Below, in pieces: positions 7,716 through 16,336 of a stretch of DNA of 64,000 bases. Position numbers and translations under genes: made by a program. Numbering within the stretch: position 1 is the first letter of the stretch; every line of letters starts with the position of its first letter. The DNA is from Xiheibacterium sp038325765 (GTDB lineage: Bacteria; Myxococcota_A; Polyangia; Nannocystales; Nannocystaceae): assembly GCA_038325765.1 (NCBI GenBank), contig JBBQJI010000025.1, forward strand, positions 1 to 64,000. Direction: 5' to 3'. A model generated the notes under the pieces. That model ran no database searches and was not told the DNA's origin. It saw only the letters and a program-made list of their open reading frames with translations.

Positions 7716-8669
7716 TCAGCGCTTGAGCGCGTCGTCGATCCAGCCGCCGAGCGTGCCGCCGAACAGCAGCTCGTTCATCATGCGCCCGTTGACGTAGACC
7801 GCCGGCGTGCCGCGGATGTCGAGCGTCTCGCCGTCTTTGCGATCGGCGTCGACCCGCGCCTCGCCCTTTTTGCCCTCGTACGCGGCGCGGAACTTGGCGA
7901 CGTCGAGGCCGAGCTGCTTGGCGTAACCGGTGAGATCTTCGTCTTCGAGGGCGTCGGGGTTGGCGAAGATCTGGTCGTGCATCTCCCAGAACTTGCCCTG
8001 CTCGTGGGCGGCCTCGGCTGCGAGCGCCGCCGGACGACCGCGCTCGTGGCCCATGCCGCTGAGCGGGAAGTACTTGAAAATCAGCCGCGCGCGGCCGCGG
8101 AACTGATCGACCGCCGCGCGCAACTTGGGCGCCTCGCTGCGGCAGTGCGGGCAGGTGAAGTCGGCGAACACCACCACGGTGATCGGGGCGTTCTCGCTAC
8201 CCCACACCGGGCGACCGTCGACGGGGATCTCGCGGGGCGTGAGGCCATCGACGACGACGTCGAGCGCCTCGCGGATCGCCGGCGGCTTGGCGTTGGCGGC
8301 GAGCGCGTCGGCGATGAGCTGGGCGACGATCATCGAGTCGCGGCACGTCGCGTCGTCGCGCAGCGACACCGCGATGCTGTGGGGCTTGTCGCACGCGCTG
8401 GGCTCGGAGTTGACGAGCTGGAAGAACGTCTCGCGCTGCGAGTCGCTGAGCTTGTCGAGCGTCACGCCCCGGGCCTCGCGGATCTCATCGCCCTTGGCGA
8501 GATTCTGCCGGGCCGCGTCCCGCTGTGATGGCGGCGCTTCGGCGCTGGGCGCTGGCGGCGGCGTGCCGTCGGGGTTCTTCGCGTCGGGCGGAGTGCACGC
8601 GGGGCTGCACGCGGAGATCGCAAGCAGCGCGAGCGTCAGCGGGATGTGCGGGAGTGGTCGCAACGCCAC
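7716..8669 (-). CDS. DsbA-like thioredoxin-fold lipoprotein
   Basis: About 317 residues from GTG 8669, chosen because a short basic n-region and hydrophobic segment (IPLTLALLAISAC) lead to a lipobox (ISAC). The frame is open further upstream but non-coding in character. After a Pro-rich linker and a helical segment (about 50-140) comes a DsbA/thioredoxin_4 domain with active-site CPHC at residues 173-176 (FADFTCPHCRSEAP) and the cis-Pro region GTPAVYVNG near the C-terminus. The family catalyses thiol-disulfide exchange in the periplasm, and this one is probably membrane-tethered. Additional Cys in the N-terminal half (SACDKP, ATCRDS) may form a structural disulfide. The nearby Cys-rich exported proteins are plausible substrates, but that is inference. 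Confidence 0.85.
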   Translation of the reverse strand: MALRPLPHIPLTLALLAISACSPACTPPDAKNPDGTPPPAPSAEAPPSQRDAARQNLAKGDEIREARGVTLDKLSDSQRETFFQLVNSEPSACDKPHSIAVSLRDDATCRDSMIVAQLIADALAANAKPPAIREALDVVVDGLTPREIPVDGRPVWGSENAPITVVVFADFTCPHCRSEAPKLRAAVDQFRGRARLIFKYFPLSGMGHERGRPAALAAEAAHEQGKFWEMHDQIFANPDALEDEDLTGYAKQLGLDVAKFRAAYEGKKGEARVDADRKDGETLDIRGTPAVYVNGRMMNELLFGGTLGGWIDDALKR

Positions 8670-8821
8670 GGACGCTAGCGCACGCCCAGGCGAGCCGCAA
8701 CCGCGGCCGACGGCCCCGGCGGCCCGATCGGCGCGCGCTGTGCTCGGCTCGCCTCGCTCCCCCGGCCCATCCTCGGCTCGCTCCGGCTCGGGGCACTCGG
8801 GGCGATCCGCGCCATCGACGT

Positions 8822-8851
8822 TTGACAGGGAACCCGCAGGCTTGCGATACA
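8822..8851 (+). promoter_or_regulatory. Candidate sigma-70-type promoter of etfBA
   Basis: A perfect -35 box TTGACA (8822-8827) stands 17-18 bases before CGATACA (-10-like, imperfect), about 25 bases upstream of the etfB start. It is the only good -35 hexamer in the 205-base divergent gap. Confidence 0.45.
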
Positions 8852-8861
8852 CCCCATCGGC

Positions 8862-8868
8862 AAGGAGG
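8862..8868 (+). promoter_or_regulatory. Strong ribosome binding site of etfB
   Basis: AAGGAGG lies 6 bases before ATG 8875. This fixes the etfB start and rules out the much longer upstream open frame. Confidence 0.85.
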
Positions 8869-8874
8869 GTCGCG

Positions 8875-9693
8875 ATGAAGATCCTGGTCACCGTCAAGCG
8901 CATTCCCGATCCCGTGGAGCCCCCCAAATTCGCCAGTGGTCAACTCGATACCGCGGCCTCCAAGTGGGTCCAGAACGAGTTCGACGAGTACGGCATCGAG
9001 ACCGCGCTCCGCCTCGCCGAGGTCGGCGGCAGCACCGAGCGACTCGCCGAGATCGTCGTCCTCAGCATCTGTCCGCCCGGCAAGCGTGACCACGTCACGA
9101 ACTTCCTGGCGATGGGTGCAAACCGGGCGATCGTCGTCGAAGCCGACGACACCACCATGGACGCCCAGACGATAGCGCAGCTCGTCGCCGCCGTGTTCCG
9201 CAAGGAATCGTGCGACCTGCTCATCAGCGGCAAGCTGTCCCAGGACGGCGAGAGCAACGAGGTCGCGCAGCGCGTGGCAGGTCTGCTCGATCTGCCGCAG
9301 GCCGCATTCGCCGCCCAGGTGATGTGGAATCGCGATGCCAACACGCTGCAGGTGGCGCGCGAGGTCGAAGACGGTGTCGAGACCAAGATCGTGCCGCTAC
9401 CCGCGGTGATCTCGGTCGATCTCCGCATCGTGCTGCCCACCAGCGTGCGCAACGGCGCCACACCCGAGACCCACCCCTACGCCGACAAGCCGCGGCTCGC
9501 ATCGCTGCGCGGCATCACCATGGCGAAGACCAAGAAGGTCGAGGTACTGAAGCCCGCCGACCTCGGCATCGAGGTGGCGTGCGCCGTGAAGACCCGAAGT
9601 GTGGTGGCGCCGCCCAAGCGCCAGTCCGGCAAGATCGTGGCGTCGGTCGAAGAACTCGTCGAGAAGCTCGTGACGGAGGCGAAGGTGCTATGA
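8875..9693 (+). CDS. etfB: Electron transfer flavoprotein subunit beta
   Basis: A 272-residue protein opening with MKILVTVKRIPDP, the classic EtfB/FixA start. With EtfA it forms the soluble FAD-containing carrier that takes electrons from acyl-CoA dehydrogenases and passes them to ETF:quinone oxidoreductase. The nucleotide-binding segment DLLISGKLSQDGESNEVAQRV near residues 119-140 and VDLRIVLPTSVRNG at about 182-195 fit the family. The start is set by a strong AAGGAGG. The stop overlaps the etfA start (ATGA at 9690), indicating translational coupling and equal synthesis of the two subunits. Its beta-oxidation partners lie in the 27.9-31.3 kb operon. Confidence 0.95.
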   Translation: MKILVTVKRIPDPVEPPKFASGQLDTAASKWVQNEFDEYGIETALRLAEVGGSTERLAEIVVLSICPPGKRDHVTNFLAMGANRAIVVEADDTTMDAQTIAQLVAAVFRKESCDLLISGKLSQDGESNEVAQRVAGLLDLPQAAFAAQVMWNRDANTLQVAREVEDGVETKIVPLPAVISVDLRIVLPTSVRNGATPETHPYADKPRLASLRGITMAKTKKVEVLKPADLGIEVACAVKTRSVVAPPKRQSGKIVASVEELVEKLVTEAKVL

Positions 9694-10658
9694 GCAAGGT
9701 TTTGATCGTCGTCGAACTCGGTGATGGAAAGCTCCGCGCCCACAGTCTGCCCGGCATCACCTGCGGTCAGCAGGTGGCCGCGTCGCTCTCCGCCGAACTC
9801 CACTTGTTGGTGCTCGGCGCATCGCCCCAGGCCGCGGCCGAGGTGATCGCGAAGGACGGCTACGGCGCGGCCTTCGTCCACGTCGGGGCGCATGCCGCCC
9901 TCGAGCCGTTCTCAGCCGAGGCGTGGGCCGACGCCATCGTGGCTGCCGCGCGGGCTGTCGGGGCGACCGCCATCGGCGGCACCGCCACATCGACCTTGCG
10001 CGACGCCCTGCCCCGCGCCGCCGCCCTGCTCGGGGCCCCGCTGGCACCCGAGATCACGGCGGTCCGCGGCCCGCGGACGTTCACCCGCGAGATGTGGGCC
10101 GGTCGCGCCATCGCCGAGATCGCGCTCGAGGGCGACATCTTCTGCTTCACCGCGCGCGCCAGCGAGTTCGCGCCGGCTCAGGCGGGCGGCGCCGCGGCGA
10201 GTGTCGCGGCCGTCGCCGTCGAGGCCAACGCGCGCGGCGCCCAGGTGGTCTCGATCGAGAAGACCCAGAGCGCCCGCCCTGCGCTGAGCGAGGCCAAGGT
10301 GATCGTCTCGGGCGGTCGCGGCATGCGCGAGAGCGCGAACTTCCGCGTGCTCGAGGAGCTCACCGATCTGCTCGGCGGTGCCCTGGGCGCCAGCCGTGCG
10401 GCCACCGACGCCGGCATGGTCCCCGCCGACCTCCAGGTCGGGCAGACCGGCAAGGTGGTCGCGCCCAACCTCTACTTCGCGATCGCGATCTCCGGCGCGA
10501 TCCAGCACCTCGCCGGCATGAAGAACAGCAAGGTGATCGTCGCGATCAACAAGAACGCCGAGGAGCCGATCTTCCAGATCGCCGACTACGGCCTGGTCGC
10601 GAAGTGGGAGGACACGGTCCCCCAGCTCACGGCCCTCATCAAGGCCCGCAAGGGCTGA
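9690..10658 (+). CDS. etfA: Electron transfer flavoprotein subunit alpha
   Basis: A 322-residue protein. The N-terminal domain (MSKVLIVVELGDG) forms the dimer fold. The C-terminal FAD-binding domain shows VSGGRGM (about residues 207-213), VGQTGKVVAPNLYFAIAISG (about 250-270) and AINKNAEEPIFQIADYG (about 288-304), all standard EtfA motifs for FAD binding. Starting ATG overlaps the etfB stop. The downstream gap holds three adjacent hairpins that may end the transcript. Confidence 0.95.
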   Translation: MSKVLIVVELGDGKLRAHSLPGITCGQQVAASLSAELHLLVLGASPQAAAEVIAKDGYGAAFVHVGAHAALEPFSAEAWADAIVAAARAVGATAIGGTATSTLRDALPRAAALLGAPLAPEITAVRGPRTFTREMWAGRAIAEIALEGDIFCFTARASEFAPAQAGGAAASVAAVAVEANARGAQVVSIEKTQSARPALSEAKVIVSGGRGMRESANFRVLEELTDLLGGALGASRAATDAGMVPADLQVGQTGKVVAPNLYFAIAISGAIQHLAGMKNSKVIVAINKNAEEPIFQIADYGLVAKWEDTVPQLTALIKARKG

Positions 10659-10689
10659 GAGAGCGACAGCGATCGGGAGGGAAGAGGTT

Positions 10690-10760
10690 CCGCCGGGCTT
10701 TGCCCGGTGGAAGGGGGACCGGGCCGGTCCCCCAGAAGAGCTGAGCGATCGTCGATCGCT
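10690..10760. repeat. Cluster of three adjacent inverted repeats
   Basis: Three hairpins follow each other: 10690-10710 (nine-base arms, one mismatch, TTT loop), 10713-10733 (perfect ten-base arms GGGGGACCGG / CCGGTCCCCC around one base) and 10744-10760 (perfect eight-base arms AGCGATCG / CGATCGCT). There is no T-run, so this is not a classical rho-independent terminator. It could be a REP-like element or an mRNA-stabilising structure after etfA. Confidence 0.6.
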
Positions 10761-10867
10761 TCGCCGCCGGCGCATCGGGACGTTGGACGCGCACGGGTGG
10801 TCGACGTCAGAGCCTCGATCCGGCGAACCCCCTTTTCCCGATCGCACGCAGTAACATCGCCGCTCGG

Positions 10868-12499
10868 ATGGTGAGCGAGCCGACGACGGACCGGCCCCGC
10901 GACGCCTCGGGCGCGCTCGGGGTCGCCCTCGGTGCGGCGGCGTTGCTGTTCATCCTCGCCCGCCTGCTGCTCGCGGCCCAAGGCGGGGTGGCGCGGGTCG
11001 GCGCGGCCGGTCGCGACGCCGTCGATCTCGCGGTGGTGCTCACCGGCGCCGCGTGCCTGGCGTGGCTGTGGGCCCGCGCCCGCATCGGCGAGTCGGCTAG
11101 GCTGGCCCGCGAGCTGCCGTGGTTGCTCGCGACCCTGCCCACCGCGGCGACGGCCGCCGCGCTGTGGTGGTCCGGTGATCTCGCGGGCGGCAGCGCAGCG
11201 CCGTTGGGCAGCCTCGCCGCGCCGGTCGCCAGCAGCGCGGCCGCGTCGCTGCTCACCGCCGCCGTCACCGCCCCTGCCCTGCGCGCGCTCGCGGTGCGCG
11301 GCGTACTCGAGTCGTCCGAGCTCGTGCCTGTCCCGACGTTGTCCGCCGCGATCGCGACGACGCTGTTTGCGACGGCCACGGCGACGGCGGTCATCGCCGC
11401 GGTGAACGTCTCCGAGAGCTCGACCGCGTGGCTCGGCGAGCCCGACGCGCGGTGGGCACTCGTCGCGCTGGTCGGCACACTAGCGACCACCGTGCTCGCG
11501 GCGCTGCTCTCGGGGCGCGGTGTGGGGGCCGACGCCGAGTCGATCGCCCGCCGTCTCGACGCCCTGGGCCACGACACCACCCCGACCGCTTCTGCGCCGA
11601 TCGTGCCCATGGATCTGGATCAGGCGGGCGCCCTGTTCGGCGAGCTCGAGCGCCTGCGCGCACGGCTCGATCACGAGCAGCGCCTGTACCAAGACGCGCT
11701 CGAGCGCACCCAGGCCGCCGACGCCGCCAAGGCCGACTTCCTCACCGCGGTCAGCCACGAGCTGCGGACGCCGCTGCACACCGTCGGCGGCTACGCGCAG
11801 GTCCTGCTGTCGGGCATCGCCGCGCCGCTGTCCGACTCGCAGGCGGAGGACGTGCGCCTGATCCAGGCCGGCGGCCGCCAGCTCCTGGAGCTCGTCAACG
11901 ACATCCTGGATCTCTCGATGATCGAGTCCGGCGAGCTCCGACTGTCGTTCGCGAGCACCGACGTCGGCGCCCTCGTCGACGAGGTCGTGCGATTCCACCA
12001 GCCGCTGGTGCGCGACGGCGGCGTGCGCCTGCGGGTCGAGCTCGTCGAGCTCCCCGACGTCGTCTGTGATCGTCGCCGCATCGCCCAGATCCTGACCAAT
12101 CTCATCAGCAACGCGATCAAGTTCACCGAGCGCGGTGAGATCGTCGTGCGCTCGGACATCCGTGAACCCGCCGAGATCACGATCGACGTCACCGACACCG
12201 GCGTGGGCATCGCGGAGGGCGAGCTGTCGTTCATCTTCGGCGAGTATCAACAGGCGGGCACGATCTCGCGGCGCAAAAAGGGCACCGGGTTGGGGCTCGC
12301 GATCGCCCGCAGCATCGCGCTGGCCCACGGCGGCTCGCTGGCGGTCGCCTCCGAGCCCGGGCGTGGCTCGACATTCACCCTGGTGCTGCCGATCGATCCG
12401 CCGCGGCGCCCGATCGCGATCGACATCGCCGAGGAGGCCGCGCGGGCCCTGATACGCGCGCGCAGCCGGGGCAACGGCGCCGACGAGGAGCTGCGATGA
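10868..12499 (+). CDS. Membrane sensor histidine kinase (complete catalytic core)
   Basis: A 543-residue protein. Residues 1-200 hold about six hydrophobic segments and no recognisable periplasmic domain, so the signal may be sensed in the membrane. A coiled-coil linker (about 235-285) leads to a HisKA domain with SHELRTP, His at residue 297. The HATPase_c domain has the N-box NLISNAIKF (Asn 415), the G1 box DTGVGI, an F-box and the G2 box GTGLGLAIAR, all intact. It should autophosphorylate at the His. No response regulator lies nearby. The stop overlaps the start of the second kinase (ATGA at 12496), so both are made together. The two kinase cores resemble each other and look like a duplicated pair. 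Confidence 0.9.
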   Translation: MVSEPTTDRPRDASGALGVALGAAALLFILARLLLAAQGGVARVGAAGRDAVDLAVVLTGAACLAWLWARARIGESARLARELPWLLATLPTAATAAALWWSGDLAGGSAAPLGSLAAPVASSAAASLLTAAVTAPALRALAVRGVLESSELVPVPTLSAAIATTLFATATATAVIAAVNVSESSTAWLGEPDARWALVALVGTLATTVLAALLSGRGVGADAESIARRLDALGHDTTPTASAPIVPMDLDQAGALFGELERLRARLDHEQRLYQDALERTQAADAAKADFLTAVSHELRTPLHTVGGYAQVLLSGIAAPLSDSQAEDVRLIQAGGRQLLELVNDILDLSMIESGELRLSFASTDVGALVDEVVRFHQPLVRDGGVRLRVELVELPDVVCDRRRIAQILTNLISNAIKFTERGEIVVRSDIREPAEITIDVTDTGVGIAEGELSFIFGEYQQAGTISRRKKGTGLGLAIARSIALAHGGSLAVASEPGRGSTFTLVLPIDPPRRPIAIDIAEEAARALIRARSRGNGADEELR

Positions 12500-14583
12500 C
12501 CGAGGTGCGCACCGTGCCGCAGCCGGGCGGCGAGCTGTCGCTGAGCTCCCCCGAAGTCCCGGTCGCCGGCGCACCGCCCGAGTTCCGCGCGATGCAGCGC
12601 TGCGGCCGGCTCGGGGTCGAGCTGCAGATCGTCGGGCTGCTCGCGCTGGGCTCGATGCTCGTGACGATCCATGCCGCCGCGTGGGCGGTACTCTCCCACG
12701 CCGAGGGTGCCATCACCGTCGCGGCGGTGGTGCGCATCGCCGTGCCGCAATACCTCGCGGTGTCGGCGGTGGCCATGCGTGCGCTGCTCGATCTGCCCGC
12801 CGCCCGGTGGGACCGCACCGGCCGCTTCGTGCATCGCCGGCTGCCCTGGGCCTTCGTCCTCGCCGGCTGGCTGCTCGCACCGATCGCCGTGATCCTGTGG
12901 CGCCGCGATCGCAGCGCGCGCCGCATCGAGCCCTCTGCCGAGGCGCTGGTCGGCGCCCACACCCGCCTGGTCCGCGCGCCGTACTGGACCGCGGTGCGTT
13001 TCTTGGCGTGGACGTCGATCGGGTTCATGGCCTCGGCGATGTGGCTCGCGGCGGGCCGGGCCACGTCGGCCGAGCTCGACGTCACGGTCGGGTTGGTGTG
13101 GATCGGCGCCGTCGCACCGGTGGCCGTGGCCCTGGCAGGGGCGCTGCGGGTGGCGGTGCGACCCGAGGTGATCACGGTGCCCACCCCGGTGCCGCCGCGG
13201 CGCGTCTACGATCTGGCGGTTCGAGTGCAGCTGCTCACCGCGTGCGCGGGAATCGGAGCGGTGGTCACCATCGCAGCCGGCGGCACGCTGCTGGCCCAGG
13301 TCGAGCGCGAGCGCGACGTGACCCAGGGCGCCGAGCGTCGCGCCCAGGCGGTGCTCGACCTGGTCGGCGCCGGCGACGAGGTGGCCCTGGGCCAGGCGCT
13401 CGGCCGCAATCCCGACGTGACGATCGACGTCGGTGGCCGCCGCCTGGGCCCTACGCGCGGGCTCGGGCGCGTCGATCCGGGACCGGTCGATCTCGACGAG
13501 GACGGCACGCCCGACGCCGTGGTCGCCCGCCGCGGCACCGCCCAAATCATCGTGCCGATGGGGCACACCGCGCCGATTCGCACCGCCCCGCTGGCGCTGG
13601 TCGGCGTGCTCGCGATCGTGGCGACGATCGTCGGTGGGATCTCGATCGCCCGCGACGTCCAGCGCGACGTCGTCCTCGCGCTGTCGCAGGTCGGCGCGGT
13701 CGCCCAGGGCCGCGCGCCGCCGGCGTTGGCCACCGGCGCCCTCTCGACCTCCGAGATCCGCAGGTTCGTGCAGTCGGTCGATCGCCTCGTTGCCCGCATC
13801 ACCGAATCCAACGTCGAGAAGTACGTCGCGATCGAGAAGTCCAAGGAGGCCGACCGGCTCAAGAGCCAGTTCCTCGCCAACATGAGCCACGATCTTCGCT
13901 CGCCGCTCAACTCGGTCCTTGGCTTCTCCGAGCTGTTGTTGTCGGGCATCGATGGTCCGCTCACCGAGGAACAGCGCGAGATGGTGGCGGTGATCAACAC
14001 CAGCGGTGGCGAGCTGCTGCAGCAGATCGACGACATCCTCGACGCCGCCAAGCTCGATGCTGGCCGGCTCGAGCTCCACCCCGAGCCGTCGCCGCCGCTG
14101 TCGCTCATCAACCGCGCGATCACCAACGCCCAGCGGCGGGTCGGCTCCGACGTCGCCTTCGACGTCATCAGCGCCGGCACGCTGCCGCCCGCGTTCGTCG
14201 ATCCCTACCGCACGGTGCAGGCGCTCGAGAACGTGCTGGCGTTCGCGGCGGTCCGGCTCGAGCGCGGCGTCATCACGGTGCGCGCCGAGCTGGCCGCGTC
14301 GGGGCGGCGGCGGATGATCGTCGTCGAGGTCCGCACACCCGTGGCCCCCGCCAGCGCCGCGCAGCTCGCCACGGCACGCCGCGGCTTCCACCGTCTGCCA
14401 GGGCACCGCGGCCTGGGACTCTCGCTGCCGATCGCCGGCGCCATCTTGGAGCTGCAAGGCGGCACGCTGTCGATCCGCGAGGCGTCGAACCGTGCGATGG
14501 CGTTTCGCATCGAACTGCGCGCCCTCGAGATGCGGCGCACGAGCGAGCCGCCGCGCGCACGCGGCAGCACGCGCGGCGCCTGA
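12496..14583 (+). CDS. Histidine-kinase-like membrane protein with degenerate ATP-binding domain
   Basis: A 695-residue protein. The N-terminal half has at least six hydrophobic segments. A periplasmic-type loop lies between the helices at about residues 240-260 and 360-385, and a HAMP-like region follows. The HisKA domain is conserved (MSHDLRSP, His at residue 465). In the ATP-binding domain the N-box reads NVLAFAAVRL, so the essential Asn is replaced by Phe 583. No DxGxG G1 box can be found, and only GHRGLGLSLP remains as a G2-like segment. It probably cannot bind ATP productively. It may serve as a phosphoacceptor, phosphatase or regulatory partner of the intact kinase encoded directly upstream, with which it overlaps. 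That role is inference. Confidence 0.85.
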   Translation: MTEVRTVPQPGGELSLSSPEVPVAGAPPEFRAMQRCGRLGVELQIVGLLALGSMLVTIHAAAWAVLSHAEGAITVAAVVRIAVPQYLAVSAVAMRALLDLPAARWDRTGRFVHRRLPWAFVLAGWLLAPIAVILWRRDRSARRIEPSAEALVGAHTRLVRAPYWTAVRFLAWTSIGFMASAMWLAAGRATSAELDVTVGLVWIGAVAPVAVALAGALRVAVRPEVITVPTPVPPRRVYDLAVRVQLLTACAGIGAVVTIAAGGTLLAQVERERDVTQGAERRAQAVLDLVGAGDEVALGQALGRNPDVTIDVGGRRLGPTRGLGRVDPGPVDLDEDGTPDAVVARRGTAQIIVPMGHTAPIRTAPLALVGVLAIVATIVGGISIARDVQRDVVLALSQVGAVAQGRAPPALATGALSTSEIRRFVQSVDRLVARITESNVEKYVAIEKSKEADRLKSQFLANMSHDLRSPLNSVLGFSELLLSGIDGPLTEEQREMVAVINTSGGELLQQIDDILDAAKLDAGRLELHPEPSPPLSLINRAITNAQRRVGSDVAFDVISAGTLPPAFVDPYRTVQALENVLAFAAVRLERGVITVRAELAASGRRRMIVVEVRTPVAPASAAQLATARRGFHRLPGHRGLGLSLPIAGAILELQGGTLSIREASNRAMAFRIELRALEMRRTSEPPRARGSTRGA

Positions 14584-14667
14584 CACCCGGCACCACCCCG
14601 GCACCACCCCGACACCGCGCCCCCGCCACGGCGCGCCACCGCCGTGTGGGGCTGCTACGCTGCGACG

Positions 14668-15312
14668 ATGCTGACGCTGGTGCCCCCGGCCATCGAGGAC
14701 TACGTCCACGCGCACTCGGCCCTCGAGCCGGCGCTGCTCGGCGAGCTGCGGGCGCGGACGGTGGCCGAGCTGGCGATGCCGCAGATGCAGGTCGGGCAGG
14801 TCGAGGGCGCGTTGCTTCGGTTGCTCGTCCTGCTCTGTGGCGCCTCGCGGGTGCTCGAGATCGGCACCTTCAGCGGCTACTCGGCGCTGTGCTTCGCCGA
14901 GGCGTTGCCCGAAGGCGGCACCGTGGTCACCTGCGACATCGACCCGGTGGCGACCGCGCTCGCGCGCGAGTTCTTCGCCAGAAGTCCCCACGGGCACAAG
15001 ATCGATCTGCGCCTGGGCCCCGCGCTCGCCACGGTGGCAGCGCTGCGGGCCGAGCAGCGCCAGTTCGACCTCGTGTTCATCGACGCGGACAAGGTGAGCT
15101 ACCCGGATTACTACGACGCGTGCTGGGACCTCCTTCCCGCAGGCGGCCTGCTGGTGGCCGACAACACCCTGTGGAGCGGGCGCGTGGTCGATCCCACCAC
15201 GCCGGAGGACCTCGCGATCGCACGCTTCAACGCGCGGGTGCACGCCGATCCGCGGGTCGACCACGTGCTGTTGTCGGTGCGCGACGGCATCATGCTCGCG
15301 CGCAAGCGCTGA
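14668..15312 (+). CDS. Class I SAM-dependent O-methyltransferase (caffeoyl-CoA OMT type)
   Basis: A 214-residue protein. ATG 14668 is preferred over a GTG 24 bases upstream because family members begin near PPAIEDYVHAHS. The SAM-binding motif VLEIGTFSGYSALCFAEAL is at about residues 69-87, the acidic motif II is TCDIDP, and the metal-binding DADK segment (FIDADKVSYPDYYD) is at about 139-152. These mark the Mg-dependent methyltransferase_3 family, which methylates catechol-type hydroxyls on small molecules. The natural substrate cannot be deduced. It stands alone between the kinase pair and the MoxR operon. The 84-base gap before it contains GGCACCACCCC direct repeats. Confidence 0.88.
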   Translation: MLTLVPPAIEDYVHAHSALEPALLGELRARTVAELAMPQMQVGQVEGALLRLLVLLCGASRVLEIGTFSGYSALCFAEALPEGGTVVTCDIDPVATALAREFFARSPHGHKIDLRLGPALATVAALRAEQRQFDLVFIDADKVSYPDYYDACWDLLPAGGLLVADNTLWSGRVVDPTTPEDLAIARFNARVHADPRVDHVLLSVRDGIMLARKR

Positions 15313-15378
15313 GCGCCACGGCAAGCGGGCGTCCGGGGCGCTTTGCATCCCTGGGCGATGCGCCTAGACTGCCGAGCG

Positions 15379-16332
15379 ATGAACTCAGTGCTGCAGGCGC
15401 CACGGCCGGATGCCCACGTCGCCATCGCAGCCGTCCGCAGCGCGGTCTCGGAGGTCATCCGCGGCAAGGACGACGTCATCGATCTCTCGCTGGTCGCGTT
15501 GGTGTCGGCCGGCCACCTCCTCATCGAGGACATCCCTGGGGTCGGCAAGAGCACGCTGGCGCGCACGCTCGCGCAGGTGGTCGGCGGCGAGTTCCGCCGC
15601 ATCCAGTTCACCAGCGATCTGCTGCCCGCCGATCTGGTCGGCGTCTCGGTGCTCAAGCCCTCGCTCGAGCAGGCCGAGTTCCGGCCCGGTCCGCTGTTCG
15701 CGAATTTCGTGCTCGCCGATGAGATCAACCGCGCCCCGCCGCGCACCCAGAGCGCGCTGCTCGAGGCGATGGGCGAGCGCACGGTGTCGGTCGATGGCAC
15801 CAGCCACGCGCTGGCGGTACCGTTCATGGTGATCGCCACCCAGAACCCGACCGAGCACTACGGGACCTACCCGCTGCCCGAGAGCCAGCGCGACCGGTTC
15901 ACTCTGCGGCTCGAGATGGGCTATGCGATCGCCGACGTCGAGGCGGGACTGTTCGCCGGCGCCGCCGAGGTCCGCGGCGCGCCGGCCCCGGTGTGCACGC
16001 TCGAGTCGATCCTCGCGGCGCAAAGCGGCGCGCAGGACGTCTTCGTCCACGCCGATCTCGCCGCCTATGCCCAGCGTGTCGTCCACGCCACGCGCAACCA
16101 CCCCGGGGTGCGGCTGGGCGTCAGCACGCGCGGCGGCATCGCTTGGATGCGCGCGGCCAAGGCCAGGGCGTGGATGCAGCGCCGCGCCCAGCTCTCGATC
16201 GACGATCTCCAGGAACTGGCGGTGCCGGCGTTGGCCCACCGGCTCATCGCGGCCGCCGCGACCGACGACGGCGTGGCGGTCGCGGCCGAGCGCATCCGCG
16301 AGATCGTCGCGACCACGGCGGTCCCGCGGTAG
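15379..16332 (+). CDS. MoxR-family AAA ATPase
   Basis: A 317-residue protein from ATG 15379. Upstream in-frame codons are unlikely to be translated. Walker A GVGKST is at residues 54-59, Walker B VLADEIN has Asp114/Glu115, and sensor 1 is ATQNPTEHYGTYPLPESQ. MoxR ATPases act as chaperones that insert cofactors or activate partner complexes, usually together with a DUF58 protein and a membrane transglutaminase. That exact trio follows here: the DUF58 gene starts 4 bases after this stop. The probable substrate is an envelope complex, but the partner is not known. Confidence 0.92.
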   Translation: MNSVLQAPRPDAHVAIAAVRSAVSEVIRGKDDVIDLSLVALVSAGHLLIEDIPGVGKSTLARTLAQVVGGEFRRIQFTSDLLPADLVGVSVLKPSLEQAEFRPGPLFANFVLADEINRAPPRTQSALLEAMGERTVSVDGTSHALAVPFMVIATQNPTEHYGTYPLPESQRDRFTLRLEMGYAIADVEAGLFAGAAEVRGAPAPVCTLESILAAQSGAQDVFVHADLAAYAQRVVHATRNHPGVRLGVSTRGGIAWMRAAKARAWMQRRAQLSIDDLQELAVPALAHRLIAAAATDDGVAVAAERIREIVATTAVPR

Positions 16333-16336
16333 CCCG

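Noticed and set aside
12247..15348. A 1033-residue open frame on the minus strand
   Set aside because: It lies antisense to the two kinases and the methyltransferase, is rich in Arg/His/Ala with no family motifs, and arises from the high GC content.
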